Below are positions 17,505 through 26,406 of a DNA stretch of 64,000 nucleotides, piece by piece. Where the stretch lies: the NCBI RefSeq assembly GCF_017676345.1, contig NZ_JAFFZM010000032.1, positions 1-64,000 of the forward strand, given 5' to 3'. The notes under the pieces were generated by a model. That model had not been told where the DNA came from, did no database searches, and worked only from the letters and a program-made list of their open reading frames with translations. Positions within the stretch are counted from its first letter, which is position 1. Each line of letters begins with the position of its first letter. The DNA is from Streptomyces smyrnaeus (lineage in GTDB: Bacteria; Actinomycetota; Actinomycetes; Streptomycetales; Streptomycetaceae). The translations under genes were made by a program, and so were the position numbers.

Positions 17505-17548
17505 TTGCACTCTCCATGCCCGAGTGCTAATCATTGGGTTAGCACTCT
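17505..17548. promoter_or_regulatory. CIRCE (HrcA operator) upstream of groEL2
   Basis: CTTGCACTC-N9-GAGTGCTAA (17505-17531) matches CIRCE TTAGCACTC-N9-GAGTGCTAA at 16 of 18 arm positions. A further perfect half-site TTAGCACTC (17540-17548) follows after 8 bp, so GAGTGCTAA is the centre of two overlapping dyads. HrcA repression with heat-shock induction of groEL2 is expected. Confidence 0.9.
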
Positions 17549-17713
17549 GCGAGTGAGAGTGACAGAGAAGGACCGGGTCGGTGAGGCCGTGGGCCGGGTG
17601 GGGAAGGAACCGCCGGGTCGCAGGCCGTCCGTCGCGGGCGCCACGCGGTCCGGAGAAATCCAACCCTCCCCTTGCGCTCGGCGCATGGGGGAATCCAGGG
17701 AGGACCAACCCAC

Positions 17714-19342
<1,629 letters not shown>

Positions 19343-19434
19343 CGAGTCCGAACCGTACGGCTCGTACGTACGGCTCCGCCGCCTCCTGAGGCAGCACAGC
19401 CTGCTGAGTCAGCTCAGCTTGCTGGGGCAGCACG

Positions 19435-19466
19435 AGGGCGGGCACTCCGTACGGGGTGCCCGCCCT
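19435..19466. terminator. terminator after groEL2
   Basis: GGGCGGGCAC pairs with GTGCCCGCCC, with an inner CCGTACGG palindrome. The symmetric structure lies between convergent groEL2 and the DUF427 gene and could serve both. Confidence 0.85.
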
Positions 19467-19533
19467 TCGCCGTTGCCGCCGTTTCCGCTCGCCTGGCCTG
19501 CTGCTCGACCACCGCTCGCCTGTCGCGCCGGTG

Positions 19534-19869
19534 TCAGCCCACCTCGACGTCCGCGAAGCAGAGGTGTCCCTTGATCTCGGACACCTGGTCGAACGGCTCG
19601 GGGTAGGACCAGGCGATGTCCTGGGCCGTACCGTCGGCCAGCGACCAGTAGTCGGCGGTGCCCTTGAAGGGGCAGCGGGTGTGGGTGTCGGACGGCGTCA
19701 GCAGATCGGTGCGGACGTCCTCGGGCGGCAGGTAGTACCGCACCGGGTAGCCGGTCTCGCTCAGCAGCACCGGACGGCGGCTGTCCGCCAGCACCCGGCC
19801 GTCTCGCGTGACCACGCGTACGCGCTCGGTGCCTTCCTCGACAGTGATCGTGTGGCCCTGTGCGGTCAT
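19534..19869 (-). CDS. DUF427 domain protein
   Basis: A 111-aa protein of the DUF427 family, recognised from RVRVVTRDGRVLADS, the YYLPPEDVR segment, a CPFKGTADYWS motif and YPEPFDQV near the C terminus. The fold is a small beta barrel; biochemical function is unknown. The ATG overlaps the stop of the upstream acetyltransferase as ATGA, so the two are translationally coupled. Confidence 0.88.
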   Translation of the reverse strand: MTAQGHTITVEEGTERVRVVTRDGRVLADSRRPVLLSETGYPVRYYLPPEDVRTDLLTPSDTHTRCPFKGTADYWSLADGTAQDIAWSYPEPFDQVSEIKGHLCFADVEVG

Positions 19870-20555
19870 GGGCGGTCCTTCCTCGCGGTTTCTCGGACTC
19901 CAGCGTCGCTCCCGGCCCCGAAGAGCGCCAGGGCCGACGGTTCCAGTCCCGCCGTCTCAACCGGTACCGAGCGGTGCGCCTCCCAGTCGGCACGGTCCAG
20001 CCGCAGCCGCTCGAAGGTACGGGCCCGGCCCAGCACGGCTGCGCTCATCAGGCCGTCCGGCCGGTACCCCAGCTTCTCCGAGACCCGCCGCGAGCGCGGG
20101 TTGTCCGTCATCGCGGCCGACGTCATGCTGCGCGCCCCGAGCCCGGCGAAGGCCAGCTGCAGTACGGCTGCCCGCATCTCGGTGCCGAACCCCTTGTTCT
20201 GGTGCGCCGCACCGAGCCAGGAGCCGGTCTCCGCTTCCCGTACCACCGCGAAATCGGTGCTGGTCACGTCCTGGCGCCCGATCACCCGGCCCTCGTGCAG
20301 TACGGCGAGGCTCAGCGTCCAGGCCTCCGGCCGCCAGTCGGCGATGGTGCTCAGTACGTGCTGGAAGCAGCCGCGCTTGCGCTCCTCGGGGCTCGCGGCG
20401 GTCCACGGAATGCTGAACGGCATCTCACTGTCGTCGTGCACCTTTCCGGCGGCGAGCTCCGCCAGCTCGGCGAGCGTCCGCTCGTCGGGAAGGCGCAGCT
20501 GAAGGCGGGGTGTCGTCAGACGCAGCCCGTACAAGGGCCAGATGTCGGCTTCCAT
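19866..20555 (-). CDS. GNAT family N-acetyltransferase (RimJ/RimL type)
   Basis: A 229-aa GNAT. The acetyl-CoA-binding core is visible as IGRQDVTSTDF, TGSWLGAAHQNKGFGTEMRAAVLQLAF and NPRSRRVSEKLGY, the last typical of RimJ/RimL-like enzymes acting on protein N termini or small amines. The substrate is unknown. It is coupled to DUF427 downstream. The C-terminal 30 residues are unconserved and Ala/Gly-rich. Confidence 0.85.
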   Translation of the reverse strand: MEADIWPLYGLRLTTPRLQLRLPDERTLAELAELAAGKVHDDSEMPFSIPWTAASPEERKRGCFQHVLSTIADWRPEAWTLSLAVLHEGRVIGRQDVTSTDFAVVREAETGSWLGAAHQNKGFGTEMRAAVLQLAFAGLGARSMTSAAMTDNPRSRRVSEKLGYRPDGLMSAAVLGRARTFERLRLDRADWEAHRSVPVETAGLEPSALALFGAGSDAGVRETARKDRP

Positions 20556-20649
20556 GACGAGAGCTTGCCGAAGAGGGGGAGCGGGGTCGAACGAATTTGG
20601 CGCCGGACAGGTTCACCGCTCGGCGACGAGCCGGGCCACGCCGTCGAGC

Positions 20650-20805
20650 ATGGCCGACCCTGCCACCGCACCGCCCCGCTACGAGGAGCGCATGCGCCCC
20701 TACGTCGCCCTCAACCAGGCCCTGGCCACCGAGAGTCGCGGCCAGGGAGCTTCCGAGGAGTCCCTCACCCGAGCGAAGAATGCGCTCACCCTGGGTGACG
20801 CGTAG
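20650..20805 (+). pseudogene. remnant of a FAD-dependent monooxygenase C terminus
   Basis: The 51 codons read like the very end of a FAD-dependent hydroxylase: RYEERMRPYVALNQALA followed by a Ser/Glu segment and RAKNALTL. The intact monooxygenase at 23365-24645 has the equivalent AYERELRPWVTANQALAD. No FAD-binding or catalytic part precedes it, so it is a decayed relic rather than a small gene, although an ATG at 20650 would allow translation. Confidence 0.6.
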
Positions 20806-20833
20806 GGGAGGGCCGTGTGAGGCCGCCCATAGG

Positions 20834-20873
20834 AGCCAGATCACTTACGAGGCCGGATCGTATGTCTGGCTTT
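20834..20873 (+). terminator. two-part stem-loop, possible terminator
   Basis: AGCCAGA...TCTGGCT encloses a second stem TACGA...TCGTA, followed by TT. It lies after the monooxygenase relic and before the SLT gene leader. Confidence 0.45.
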
Positions 20874-20924
20874 GCCCGGGCCTGGTGGGGGTGGGAGGTG
20901 GTGTGTTCGGTGGGGCGGTGACGA

Positions 20925-21060
20925 CGAGGCGGGGTCGTAGGTCACACAGTTGTCGGGCCGGGGAGCCGGTTCCCAGGGTGGGTGCCAGGTCGCGACGAGA
21001 CCGGGACAAGCGCACCGCACGGTGCGGCCCCCCGGGGGATGCGCGGCCGGATACGTCCCC
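20925..21060 (+). promoter_or_regulatory. structured leader of SLT gene, possibly degenerate c-di-AMP (ydaO-type) riboswitch
   Basis: The block GGGCCGGGGAGCCGGTTCCC followed by AGGGTGGGTGCC resembles the 5' half of ydaO riboswitches that precede many Streptomyces cell-wall hydrolase genes. The expected 3' half (CCGAACCCGTCAGCTAACC) is not found. It may be an atypical or decayed element. Confidence 0.25.
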
Positions 21061-21084
21061 CCCACTGGAAGGCTCTCCGCTCGC

Positions 21085-21669
21085 ATGCGTACTGCTCTTC
21101 GCTCGCTCAAGCCCGCCCGCCTGGCCACCACCGGCCTGACCGCCCTGGGCGCGGCCGGTATCGCCACCACCGCCCTGGCCGGCACCGCCCACGCCGCCCA
21201 GGCCCCCGCCAAGCCCGCCACCAAGCCCGCCGCCGTCGCACACGCCCACGACGCCAAGGCCACCAAGGCCGCCAAGGACAGCGACAAGGCCGACGCGAAG
21301 GCGAAGGACGAGAAGAAGGCCGAGAAGAAGGCTGGTGGCAAGGAGTACGCGGACAACCTGGACGGGTGGATCCGCGAGGCCCGCGCCATCATGAAGGAGC
21401 ACGGCATCCCCGGCTCCTACGAAGGCATCAAGCGCAACATCATCCGCGAGTCGGCCGGTGACCCCAACGCGGTCAACGACTGGGACATCAACGCCAAGAA
21501 GGGCACCCCCTCCAAGGGCCTCCTGCAGGTGATCCAGCCCACCTTCGACCGCTACCACGTCGAAGGCACCCCCGACGAGCTGACCGACCCGGTCGCCAAC
21601 ATCGTCGCCGCCTGCAACTACGCCGCCGACCGCTACGGCTCCATGGACAACGTCGACTCCGCCTACTGA
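21085..21669 (+). CDS. secreted transglycosylase SLT-domain protein
   Basis: A 194-aa secreted protein. It has a signal peptide (1 to about 37, ending AGTAHA-A), an Ala/Lys/Asp-rich linker (38-85) and a lysozyme-like SLT domain (about 88-194). The probable catalytic glutamate is E122 in IIRESAGDPNAVN, and GLLQVIQPTFDRY and NIVAACNYAADRYGS follow. It should cleave peptidoglycan glycan strands, a role tied to growth or spore resuscitation. A long structured leader of about 200 bases precedes it and a perfect-stem terminator follows. Confidence 0.9.
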   Translation: MRTALRSLKPARLATTGLTALGAAGIATTALAGTAHAAQAPAKPATKPAAVAHAHDAKATKAAKDSDKADAKAKDEKKAEKKAGGKEYADNLDGWIREARAIMKEHGIPGSYEGIKRNIIRESAGDPNAVNDWDINAKKGTPSKGLLQVIQPTFDRYHVEGTPDELTDPVANIVAACNYAADRYGSMDNVDSAY

Positions 21670-21708
21670 CCAGCAACACCACACACAACACCACCACGCA
21701 TGCGAACA

Positions 21709-21743
21709 GGAGCGGGCGGGAGGAACACCTCCCACCCGCTCCT
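21709..21743 (+). terminator. terminator after SLT gene
   Basis: GGAGCGGG-C-GGGAGG pairs with CCTCCC-A-CCCGCTCC around AACA, followed by TTCG. Confidence 0.85.
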
Positions 21744-21825
21744 TCGCATATGCGCTCAGCGGCCCGGCGCGATGACCGGCGCCCGCCGATCGGTGTCCAC
21801 GGGTTTGTTCTCAGCTCATAGGGTT

Positions 21826-21842
21826 ATGCATGAGTCATGCAT
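21826..21842. promoter_or_regulatory. perfect palindrome overlapping marR start
   Basis: ATGCATGAGTCATGCAT is a perfect 8+1+8 dyad that overlaps the marR start codon at 21837. A -10-like TAGGGT lies just upstream, so the transcript may be leaderless. The position suggests an autoregulatory operator. Confidence 0.65.
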
Positions 21843-22385
21843 GATGAGATTCGCACAGCAAATCTGCTCGGCGCGGCCTCGCTGGCGCTGACCGACCGGC
21901 TGCTGGCAGGAGTCACGGCCGCCGCCGGAACCAGCAGCAGTGGCGCCGCTGCCCTGGTGGTGCTCTCCACCGATCCGGGGCTCAGCGTCACCGAACTGGG
22001 GCGGCGGGTCGGACTGAGCCAGTCCGCGGCGGCCCGCATGGTCGACGGGCTGGAGAAACAGGGGCTGATCCGCAGGGAGTCGACGTGGGGGCGCTGGGTC
22101 GCCATCCATCCGACCGACGCGGGCACCCGGGCCGCACACAGCCTCCTCGCCTCTCGGGGCGAGGCGCTCACCGGCGCTCTGCGCCATCTCGACGAGGACG
22201 AACAGGCTCAGCTGGACGCGCTGTTGAGCAAGCTTCTGGCCGGTCTCCACCGGCAGCCCGGCGACGCCGAACGGCTCTGCAGGCTCTGCGACCGGGGAGT
22301 CTGCGTCCGCGACAACGCCACGTGCCCGGTGGGGCAGGCGGACCGGGAGCATCCTCGCACGGGCGTGGACCAGGACGTTGGGTGA
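21837..22385 (+). CDS. MarR family transcriptional regulator
   Basis: A 182-aa MarR-type regulator. The winged-helix core runs from about 45 to 115: LSVTELGRRVGLSQSAAARMVDGLEKQGLIRRES, then the wing. A Cys-rich tail (CRLCDRGVCVRDNATCPVGQ, about 150-170) could sense redox state or bind metal. Its stop overlaps the start of the EamA transporter, so it probably controls that exporter and itself through the palindrome at its start. Confidence 0.9.
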   Translation: MHDEIRTANLLGAASLALTDRLLAGVTAAAGTSSSGAAALVVLSTDPGLSVTELGRRVGLSQSAAARMVDGLEKQGLIRRESTWGRWVAIHPTDAGTRAAHSLLASRGEALTGALRHLDEDEQAQLDALLSKLLAGLHRQPGDAERLCRLCDRGVCVRDNATCPVGQADREHPRTGVDQDVG

Positions 22386-23259
22386 AGCCCTCGCGCTGGT
22401 GTCGGCTCTGTTCTTCGGCACCGCGCATTTTCTCAGCGGCCTGCTCGCGCGCCGCCTCGACAGTTCCGCCGTCGCTCTGATCGGCCAGCTCGGCGGCACC
22501 GTCCTGATGCTTCTGGTCGCCCCTTGGTCCGCCGCACCCCACATCACCGGCGGTGCGCTGGGCTGGGGAGCGCTCTCCGGCGTCGGCACGGGCATCGGTG
22601 TGGCCTTCCTCTACCGGGGAGTGAGCAGTGGCCGCTTCAGCGTCGTGGTGCCGCTGAGCGACGTTGCCGCCGTCGCCCTGCCCGTGCTGATCGGCGTGGC
22701 GCTCTTGGGCGACCGCCCTCAGCTGTGGGCCTGGTACGGCATCGCCGCCGCCCCGCCCGCGCTGTGGCTGATCGCCCGCTCCGGCCGTGCCGACGAAGAC
22801 GGCAGCGACAGCGACAACTGCAGCAGTGACAGCCGCAGCAGCCGCGGCATCGCGTCCGGGGCACACCACGGGCTCGCCGCGGGACTCGGCTTCGCTCTGC
22901 AGTTCGTCGCCCTCGCCCAGGCGGATCCGGCCGCCGGCCTGTGGCCTCTCGTCGCCGGCCGCGCCGCGTCCGTTCTGGTCCTTCTGCCGCTGGTCGCCCG
23001 CCGTCCCGCCCTCCCCCGGCTGTCGGCCGGGTCCGTATGGGGATGCCTGGGAGCCGGCAGCCTCGGGACTCTCGGGATCACCCTCTACACGCTGGCCACC
23101 CGGGAGCAACTGCTCTCCCTCACCGTCGTACTCACCGCCCTCTACCCGGCCGTCCCGGTACTGCTCGGCGTCGCCGTGCTCCGCGAACGCCTCACCCGGC
23201 TTCAGGGGGCGGGCCTGGTGTGCGCAGCGGCCTCGATGGCGCTCATCTCCCTGTCCTGA
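22378..23259 (+). CDS. EamA/DMT family transporter
   Basis: A 293-aa integral membrane protein with about ten hydrophobic helices in two EamA halves, separated by a hydrophilic Ser/Asp-rich loop (about 140-158). It is a drug/metabolite-type permease; the substrate is not predictable. The apparent TTG start at 22378 overlaps the marR stop; a GTG six codons downstream is an alternative. Pairing with a Cys-rich MarR suggests inducible efflux. Confidence 0.85.
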   Translation: MGEALALVSALFFGTAHFLSGLLARRLDSSAVALIGQLGGTVLMLLVAPWSAAPHITGGALGWGALSGVGTGIGVAFLYRGVSSGRFSVVVPLSDVAAVALPVLIGVALLGDRPQLWAWYGIAAAPPALWLIARSGRADEDGSDSDNCSSDSRSSRGIASGAHHGLAAGLGFALQFVALAQADPAAGLWPLVAGRAASVLVLLPLVARRPALPRLSAGSVWGCLGAGSLGTLGITLYTLATREQLLSLTVVLTALYPAVPVLLGVAVLRERLTRLQGAGLVCAAASMALISLS

Positions 23260-23364
23260 ACGAGAGGCGACTCGCACCCCGGAGCAGGAGGCCGCCGGCG
23301 CACACCGCGCTCCTCGTCCTCGACGCCGACCGCAGCACGGCCTCCGGCGACACCCGACGCCGGA

Positions 23365-24645
23365 TCACCTCGCGGTGGCGCCTTGTTCTCCGTGGTCGGG
23401 GAGGATGAAGTCGTCGACGACGGCGTAGAAGTCGTCGTCCACGAAGGTCGGCAGGGAGTTTTCACCTCCGCCGCTATTCTCGCTGCTCTTCTCGGCGTTC
23501 CCGGCGTTCTCGGCCCGGTCGATCTGCCGGTCCGCCAAGGCCTGGTTGGCGGTGACCCAGGGACGCAGCTCACGCTCGTAGGCCGCGAAGGCCCTGCGGT
23601 GGTCGCCGTCGGCAGCCTTGAGTTGCCCGGCGAGGACATGGGCGGCGACCATCGCCATGCTGCTGCCTTGGCCGCTGGCAGGCGAACCGCAGTATCCGGC
23701 GTCACCGAGCAGTACGACCCGGCCCGTGGACCAGGAATCCATATGGATCTGCGCCCCGGCGTCGAAGTGGAAGTCGGGCGCTTCCCACATGTACGTCAGA
23801 AGGCGCGGTATCTCCCAGCCCATGTGCGCGTACCGCTCGGCGATCAGCTGTTTCTGCACCTGCGGATCGCGCAGTGCCGGGTCGCTGTGGTCGAGCCCGT
23901 TGAGACCGACGTAGACGCGCAGTTCGGAGTTGTTGCGCACGCTCATCACCATGCTGCCCCACGTCTGTTCGTCCCGGGTGCGGTAGACGATCTGCCAGCG
24001 GTCCAGATCGAGGATGTTCGGGGCCGTCCACACGCCCAGGTGCCCGGCCAACGGCCGCAGGAACTGCTCCTCCGGCCCGAACGCCAGGGCACGGGTGTGC
24101 GAATGGATGCCGTCCGCGCCGACGACGATGTCGAACGCGCGCTCGTGCCCGCCTGTGAAGCGCACCCGTATCTCGTCCCCGCAGTCGTCGATCCGGGCTA
24201 TCGAGTCGTCGAAGAGGTACTCGATGCCGGGGCCGCCCGCCCGCACCAGGATCCGGACCAGGTCGTCGCGGAGGATTTCGATGTCGTCGCGGTCGAGGCG
24301 CCCTCCGCTGACGGTGACGTCGGTGGTGCTGTGTGTGTCGTTGCCGTCCTCGTCCAGTACCGACATGCCGCGCAACTCGGTCGCGTGGGCCCGGAGTTCG
24401 TCCAGTACACCCATGCGCCGGGCGACCTCGATCGCCGGGCCGCGTACGTCGATCGCCTGGCCGCCCGGCCGCAGGGCCGGGGCCCGTTCGACGACGGTGA
24501 CGCGGAAGCCGTAGCGGTGCAGCCAGTAGGCGAGGGCGGGACCTGCCACACTCGCGCCGGAGATCAGGACGCGCCCCCTGCCGGGCGTCTCCAGGGAGTG
24601 CGGGATCCTGCGCGCCGTACGGGTCGGGCGGGTGTCGGGTGCCAT
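23365..24645 (-). CDS. FAD-dependent monooxygenase
   Basis: A 426-aa group A flavoprotein hydroxylase (PHBH fold). The dinucleotide-binding region VLISGASVAGPALAYWL is at about 28-45, the FAD motif VVGADGIHSHTR is central, and GDAGYCGSPASGQGSSMAM binds the flavin ribityl/pyrophosphate. It resembles TetX-like/aklavinone-hydroxylase-type enzymes; the substrate is unknown. The C-terminal 45 residues are an unconserved Asn/Glu/Ser-rich tail. The ATG at 24645 has GGAGAAG upstream. It is divergent from the DJ-1 gene. Confidence 0.88.
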   Translation of the reverse strand: MAPDTRPTRTARRIPHSLETPGRGRVLISGASVAGPALAYWLHRYGFRVTVVERAPALRPGGQAIDVRGPAIEVARRMGVLDELRAHATELRGMSVLDEDGNDTHSTTDVTVSGGRLDRDDIEILRDDLVRILVRAGGPGIEYLFDDSIARIDDCGDEIRVRFTGGHERAFDIVVGADGIHSHTRALAFGPEEQFLRPLAGHLGVWTAPNILDLDRWQIVYRTRDEQTWGSMVMSVRNNSELRVYVGLNGLDHSDPALRDPQVQKQLIAERYAHMGWEIPRLLTYMWEAPDFHFDAGAQIHMDSWSTGRVVLLGDAGYCGSPASGQGSSMAMVAAHVLAGQLKAADGDHRRAFAAYERELRPWVTANQALADRQIDRAENAGNAEKSSENSGGGENSLPTFVDDDFYAVVDDFILPDHGEQGATAR

Positions 24646-25054
24646 GGTTTCTTCTCCTTCCGTGACCGGCCCGGGACTTCCTCCGTCCCGGCGCCGACAC
24701 CCCGAGCCTCCGGCCACCGGCCGACAGACCGTCGACACCGTACCGACAGGCCCCGACCGGCCCCGGCAGATCGCGTACACGCCGCCTACAGCACGGAAGA
24801 CCGGCGGCAGGAACCCGCCTTGCGGGTGGGGTCCGATCCCCGGTGTGCGAGGTGCTGTCGGCTGCCTGCTGCGCAGTTCAGCGGCCTGCTGGCAAGCGTT
24901 GGCGTTATCCCGTCGAGGCCTGGCACTCACGCCACTGGGAGGCGGGGGAACGGCCGCATACCGTCGCACCCAGCCGGAACACACCGGCCTCCCCCCTTCC
25001 TCCGAATCCCCTGAACCTCCTGATCCCCGAAACTCCGAAATCGAAGGACTCCAC
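24646..25054. other. 409-bp divergent promoter region without a gene
   Basis: This lies between the monooxygenase (leftward) and the DJ-1 family gene (rightward). It is GC-rich and holds no convincing ORF, strong dyad or terminator. Promoters for both flanking genes are expected here but none could be assigned. Confidence 0.5.
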
Positions 25055-25744
25055 ATGCACGTCCAGATCGTCCTGTTCGACGGCTTCGACCCGCTCGACG
25101 TCATCGCGCCCTACGAAGTGCTGTACGCCGGAGGTATGTTCTCCGACGCGGCGGTGAGTGTGGAACTGGTGTCCGCCGAAGGACCGCGCGACGTGGTGAG
25201 CGGTACCGGCGGCCTGCCGCTGCGTGCCACTGCCGCCCTGGACCCCGCACAGGCCGACCTGGTACTGGTCCCGGGAGCAGCAGGGCGCCTCGGCGGGCCG
25301 GACGAGGTGCCCGAGCAGGACGGGGATGCCGAACAAGGCCAGCAGGACGCTTCCATCCCGGTGTTGCTGGGCCGCACCCTGACCACCGAGTTGCCGGGGC
25401 TGCTCAAGAAGGCGATGAACGATCCGGAGGTGACCGTCGCCACGGTGTGCGGCGGCTCGCTCATCCTGGGCCTGGCCGGTCTACTGGAGGGCCGCCATGC
25501 CACCACCCACCATCTGGGCATGGACACACTCGAGGCGACCGGTGTCCACGCGGTCCGCGCCCGCGTCGTCGACGACGGCGACCTGGTTTCCGGCGCCGGC
25601 GTCACCTCGGGGCTGGATCTGGCCCTGCATCTGTTGGAGCGGGAAGTGGGGCCGCGGATCGCACACGCCGTCGAGGAACTGTTCGCCTACGAGCGCCGCG
25701 GCACCGTCTGGCGCCCTCAGGGGCCGGTCCCGGTCGACGTGTGA
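25055..25744 (+). CDS. DJ-1/PfpI family protein (isonitrile hydratase-like)
   Basis: A 229-aa class I glutamine amidotransferase-like protein. It starts MHVQIVLFDGFDPLDVIAPYEVL, typical of the PfpI/InhA-like branch. The nucleophile is C132 in the elbow ATVCGGSLIL, followed by THHLGMDTLEATG. Enzymes of this branch include isonitrile hydratases and protease-like proteins; the substrate is not clear. An inserted acidic Gln/Asp stretch (about 83-98) is unusual. The ATG is preceded by AAGGA. Two small genes follow on the same strand. Confidence 0.85.
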   Translation: MHVQIVLFDGFDPLDVIAPYEVLYAGGMFSDAAVSVELVSAEGPRDVVSGTGGLPLRATAALDPAQADLVLVPGAAGRLGGPDEVPEQDGDAEQGQQDASIPVLLGRTLTTELPGLLKKAMNDPEVTVATVCGGSLILGLAGLLEGRHATTHHLGMDTLEATGVHAVRARVVDDGDLVSGAGVTSGLDLALHLLEREVGPRIAHAVEELFAYERRGTVWRPQGPVPVDV

Positions 25745-25791
25745 CGACGCCCCGATCCGTAAGTACCGCCACCGTGAGGAAGAACAACCGC

Positions 25792-26121
25792 ATGTCCGTC
25801 GAAGGAATCTGGGACCTGTCCGTCTCCACACCCATCGGAAAGATCAAGGCCGTGATCGAGCTGCGGCACGAACACGGCGTGCTCGCCGGGACCGCGCACA
25901 GCGGGGGCGAGAAGGTCCCCCTGACGGACGTCGCCCTCGACGGCGACCGGCTCCGCTGGAAGCAGGCCGTCACCGAACCGATGCGCCTGAACCTCACGTT
26001 CGACGTCGCCCTCGACGGCCCCACGATGACCGGCACCTCCAAGGCCGGACGGCTGCCCGCCTCCCGGGTCACCGGTCGACGCCGTGTCTTGACCACGGGC
26101 GCCGCGCACCCAGGGGAGTGA
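25792..26121 (+). CDS. small hypothetical protein, beta-rich
   Basis: A 109-aa protein I do not recognise. It begins MSVEGIWDLSV and alternates short beta-like strands (KIKAVIELRHEHGVLAGTA, LRWKQAV, LNLTFDVALDG, MTGTSKAG). It therefore probably folds as a small beta barrel such as a lipocalin-like or ligand-binding fold. The ATG has GAGGAAG upstream. It lies between the DJ-1 gene and a DUF3817 membrane gene whose start nearly abuts its stop, suggesting one operon. Confidence 0.7.
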   Translation: MSVEGIWDLSVSTPIGKIKAVIELRHEHGVLAGTAHSGGEKVPLTDVALDGDRLRWKQAVTEPMRLNLTFDVALDGPTMTGTSKAGRLPASRVTGRRRVLTTGAAHPGE

Positions 26122-26123
26122 CC

Positions 26124-26369
26124 GTGGACCTTCGCAATTTGCGCATCGCCGCACACGTCGAACTCATCTCGCTCCTGGTCATGCTGGCCAACATCGCCAC
26201 CGCGCATCTGCAGGCCGTCTCCTCCTTGATGGGGCCGACCCACGGCTGCGCCTACCTCTTCGTCGTCATCGGAACCTGGCGCGGCAAACAGGCCACGGCC
26301 CGAACGAGGGCCACTGCTCTCCTCCCCGGCATCGGCGGTCTCCTGGTGGTGCACCGGCTCGCGACCTGA
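26124..26369 (+). CDS. DUF3817-like small membrane protein
   Basis: An 81-aa protein starting with GTG at 26124, six bases after AGGGGA; a GTG at 26118 overlapping the upstream stop is also in frame. Two to three hydrophobic segments are seen (LISLLVMLANIATAHL, CAYLFVVIGTW, ATALLPGIGGLLVVH). The pattern of a polar N-terminal helix, a central GPTHG and a C-terminal helix fits DUF3817, a family of unknown function. Confidence 0.7.
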   Translation: MDLRNLRIAAHVELISLLVMLANIATAHLQAVSSLMGPTHGCAYLFVVIGTWRGKQATARTRATALLPGIGGLLVVHRLAT

Positions 26370-26406
26370 CCGTGCAGTGGTGAGAGAGGGGGACAATCAT
26401 GGGGTG

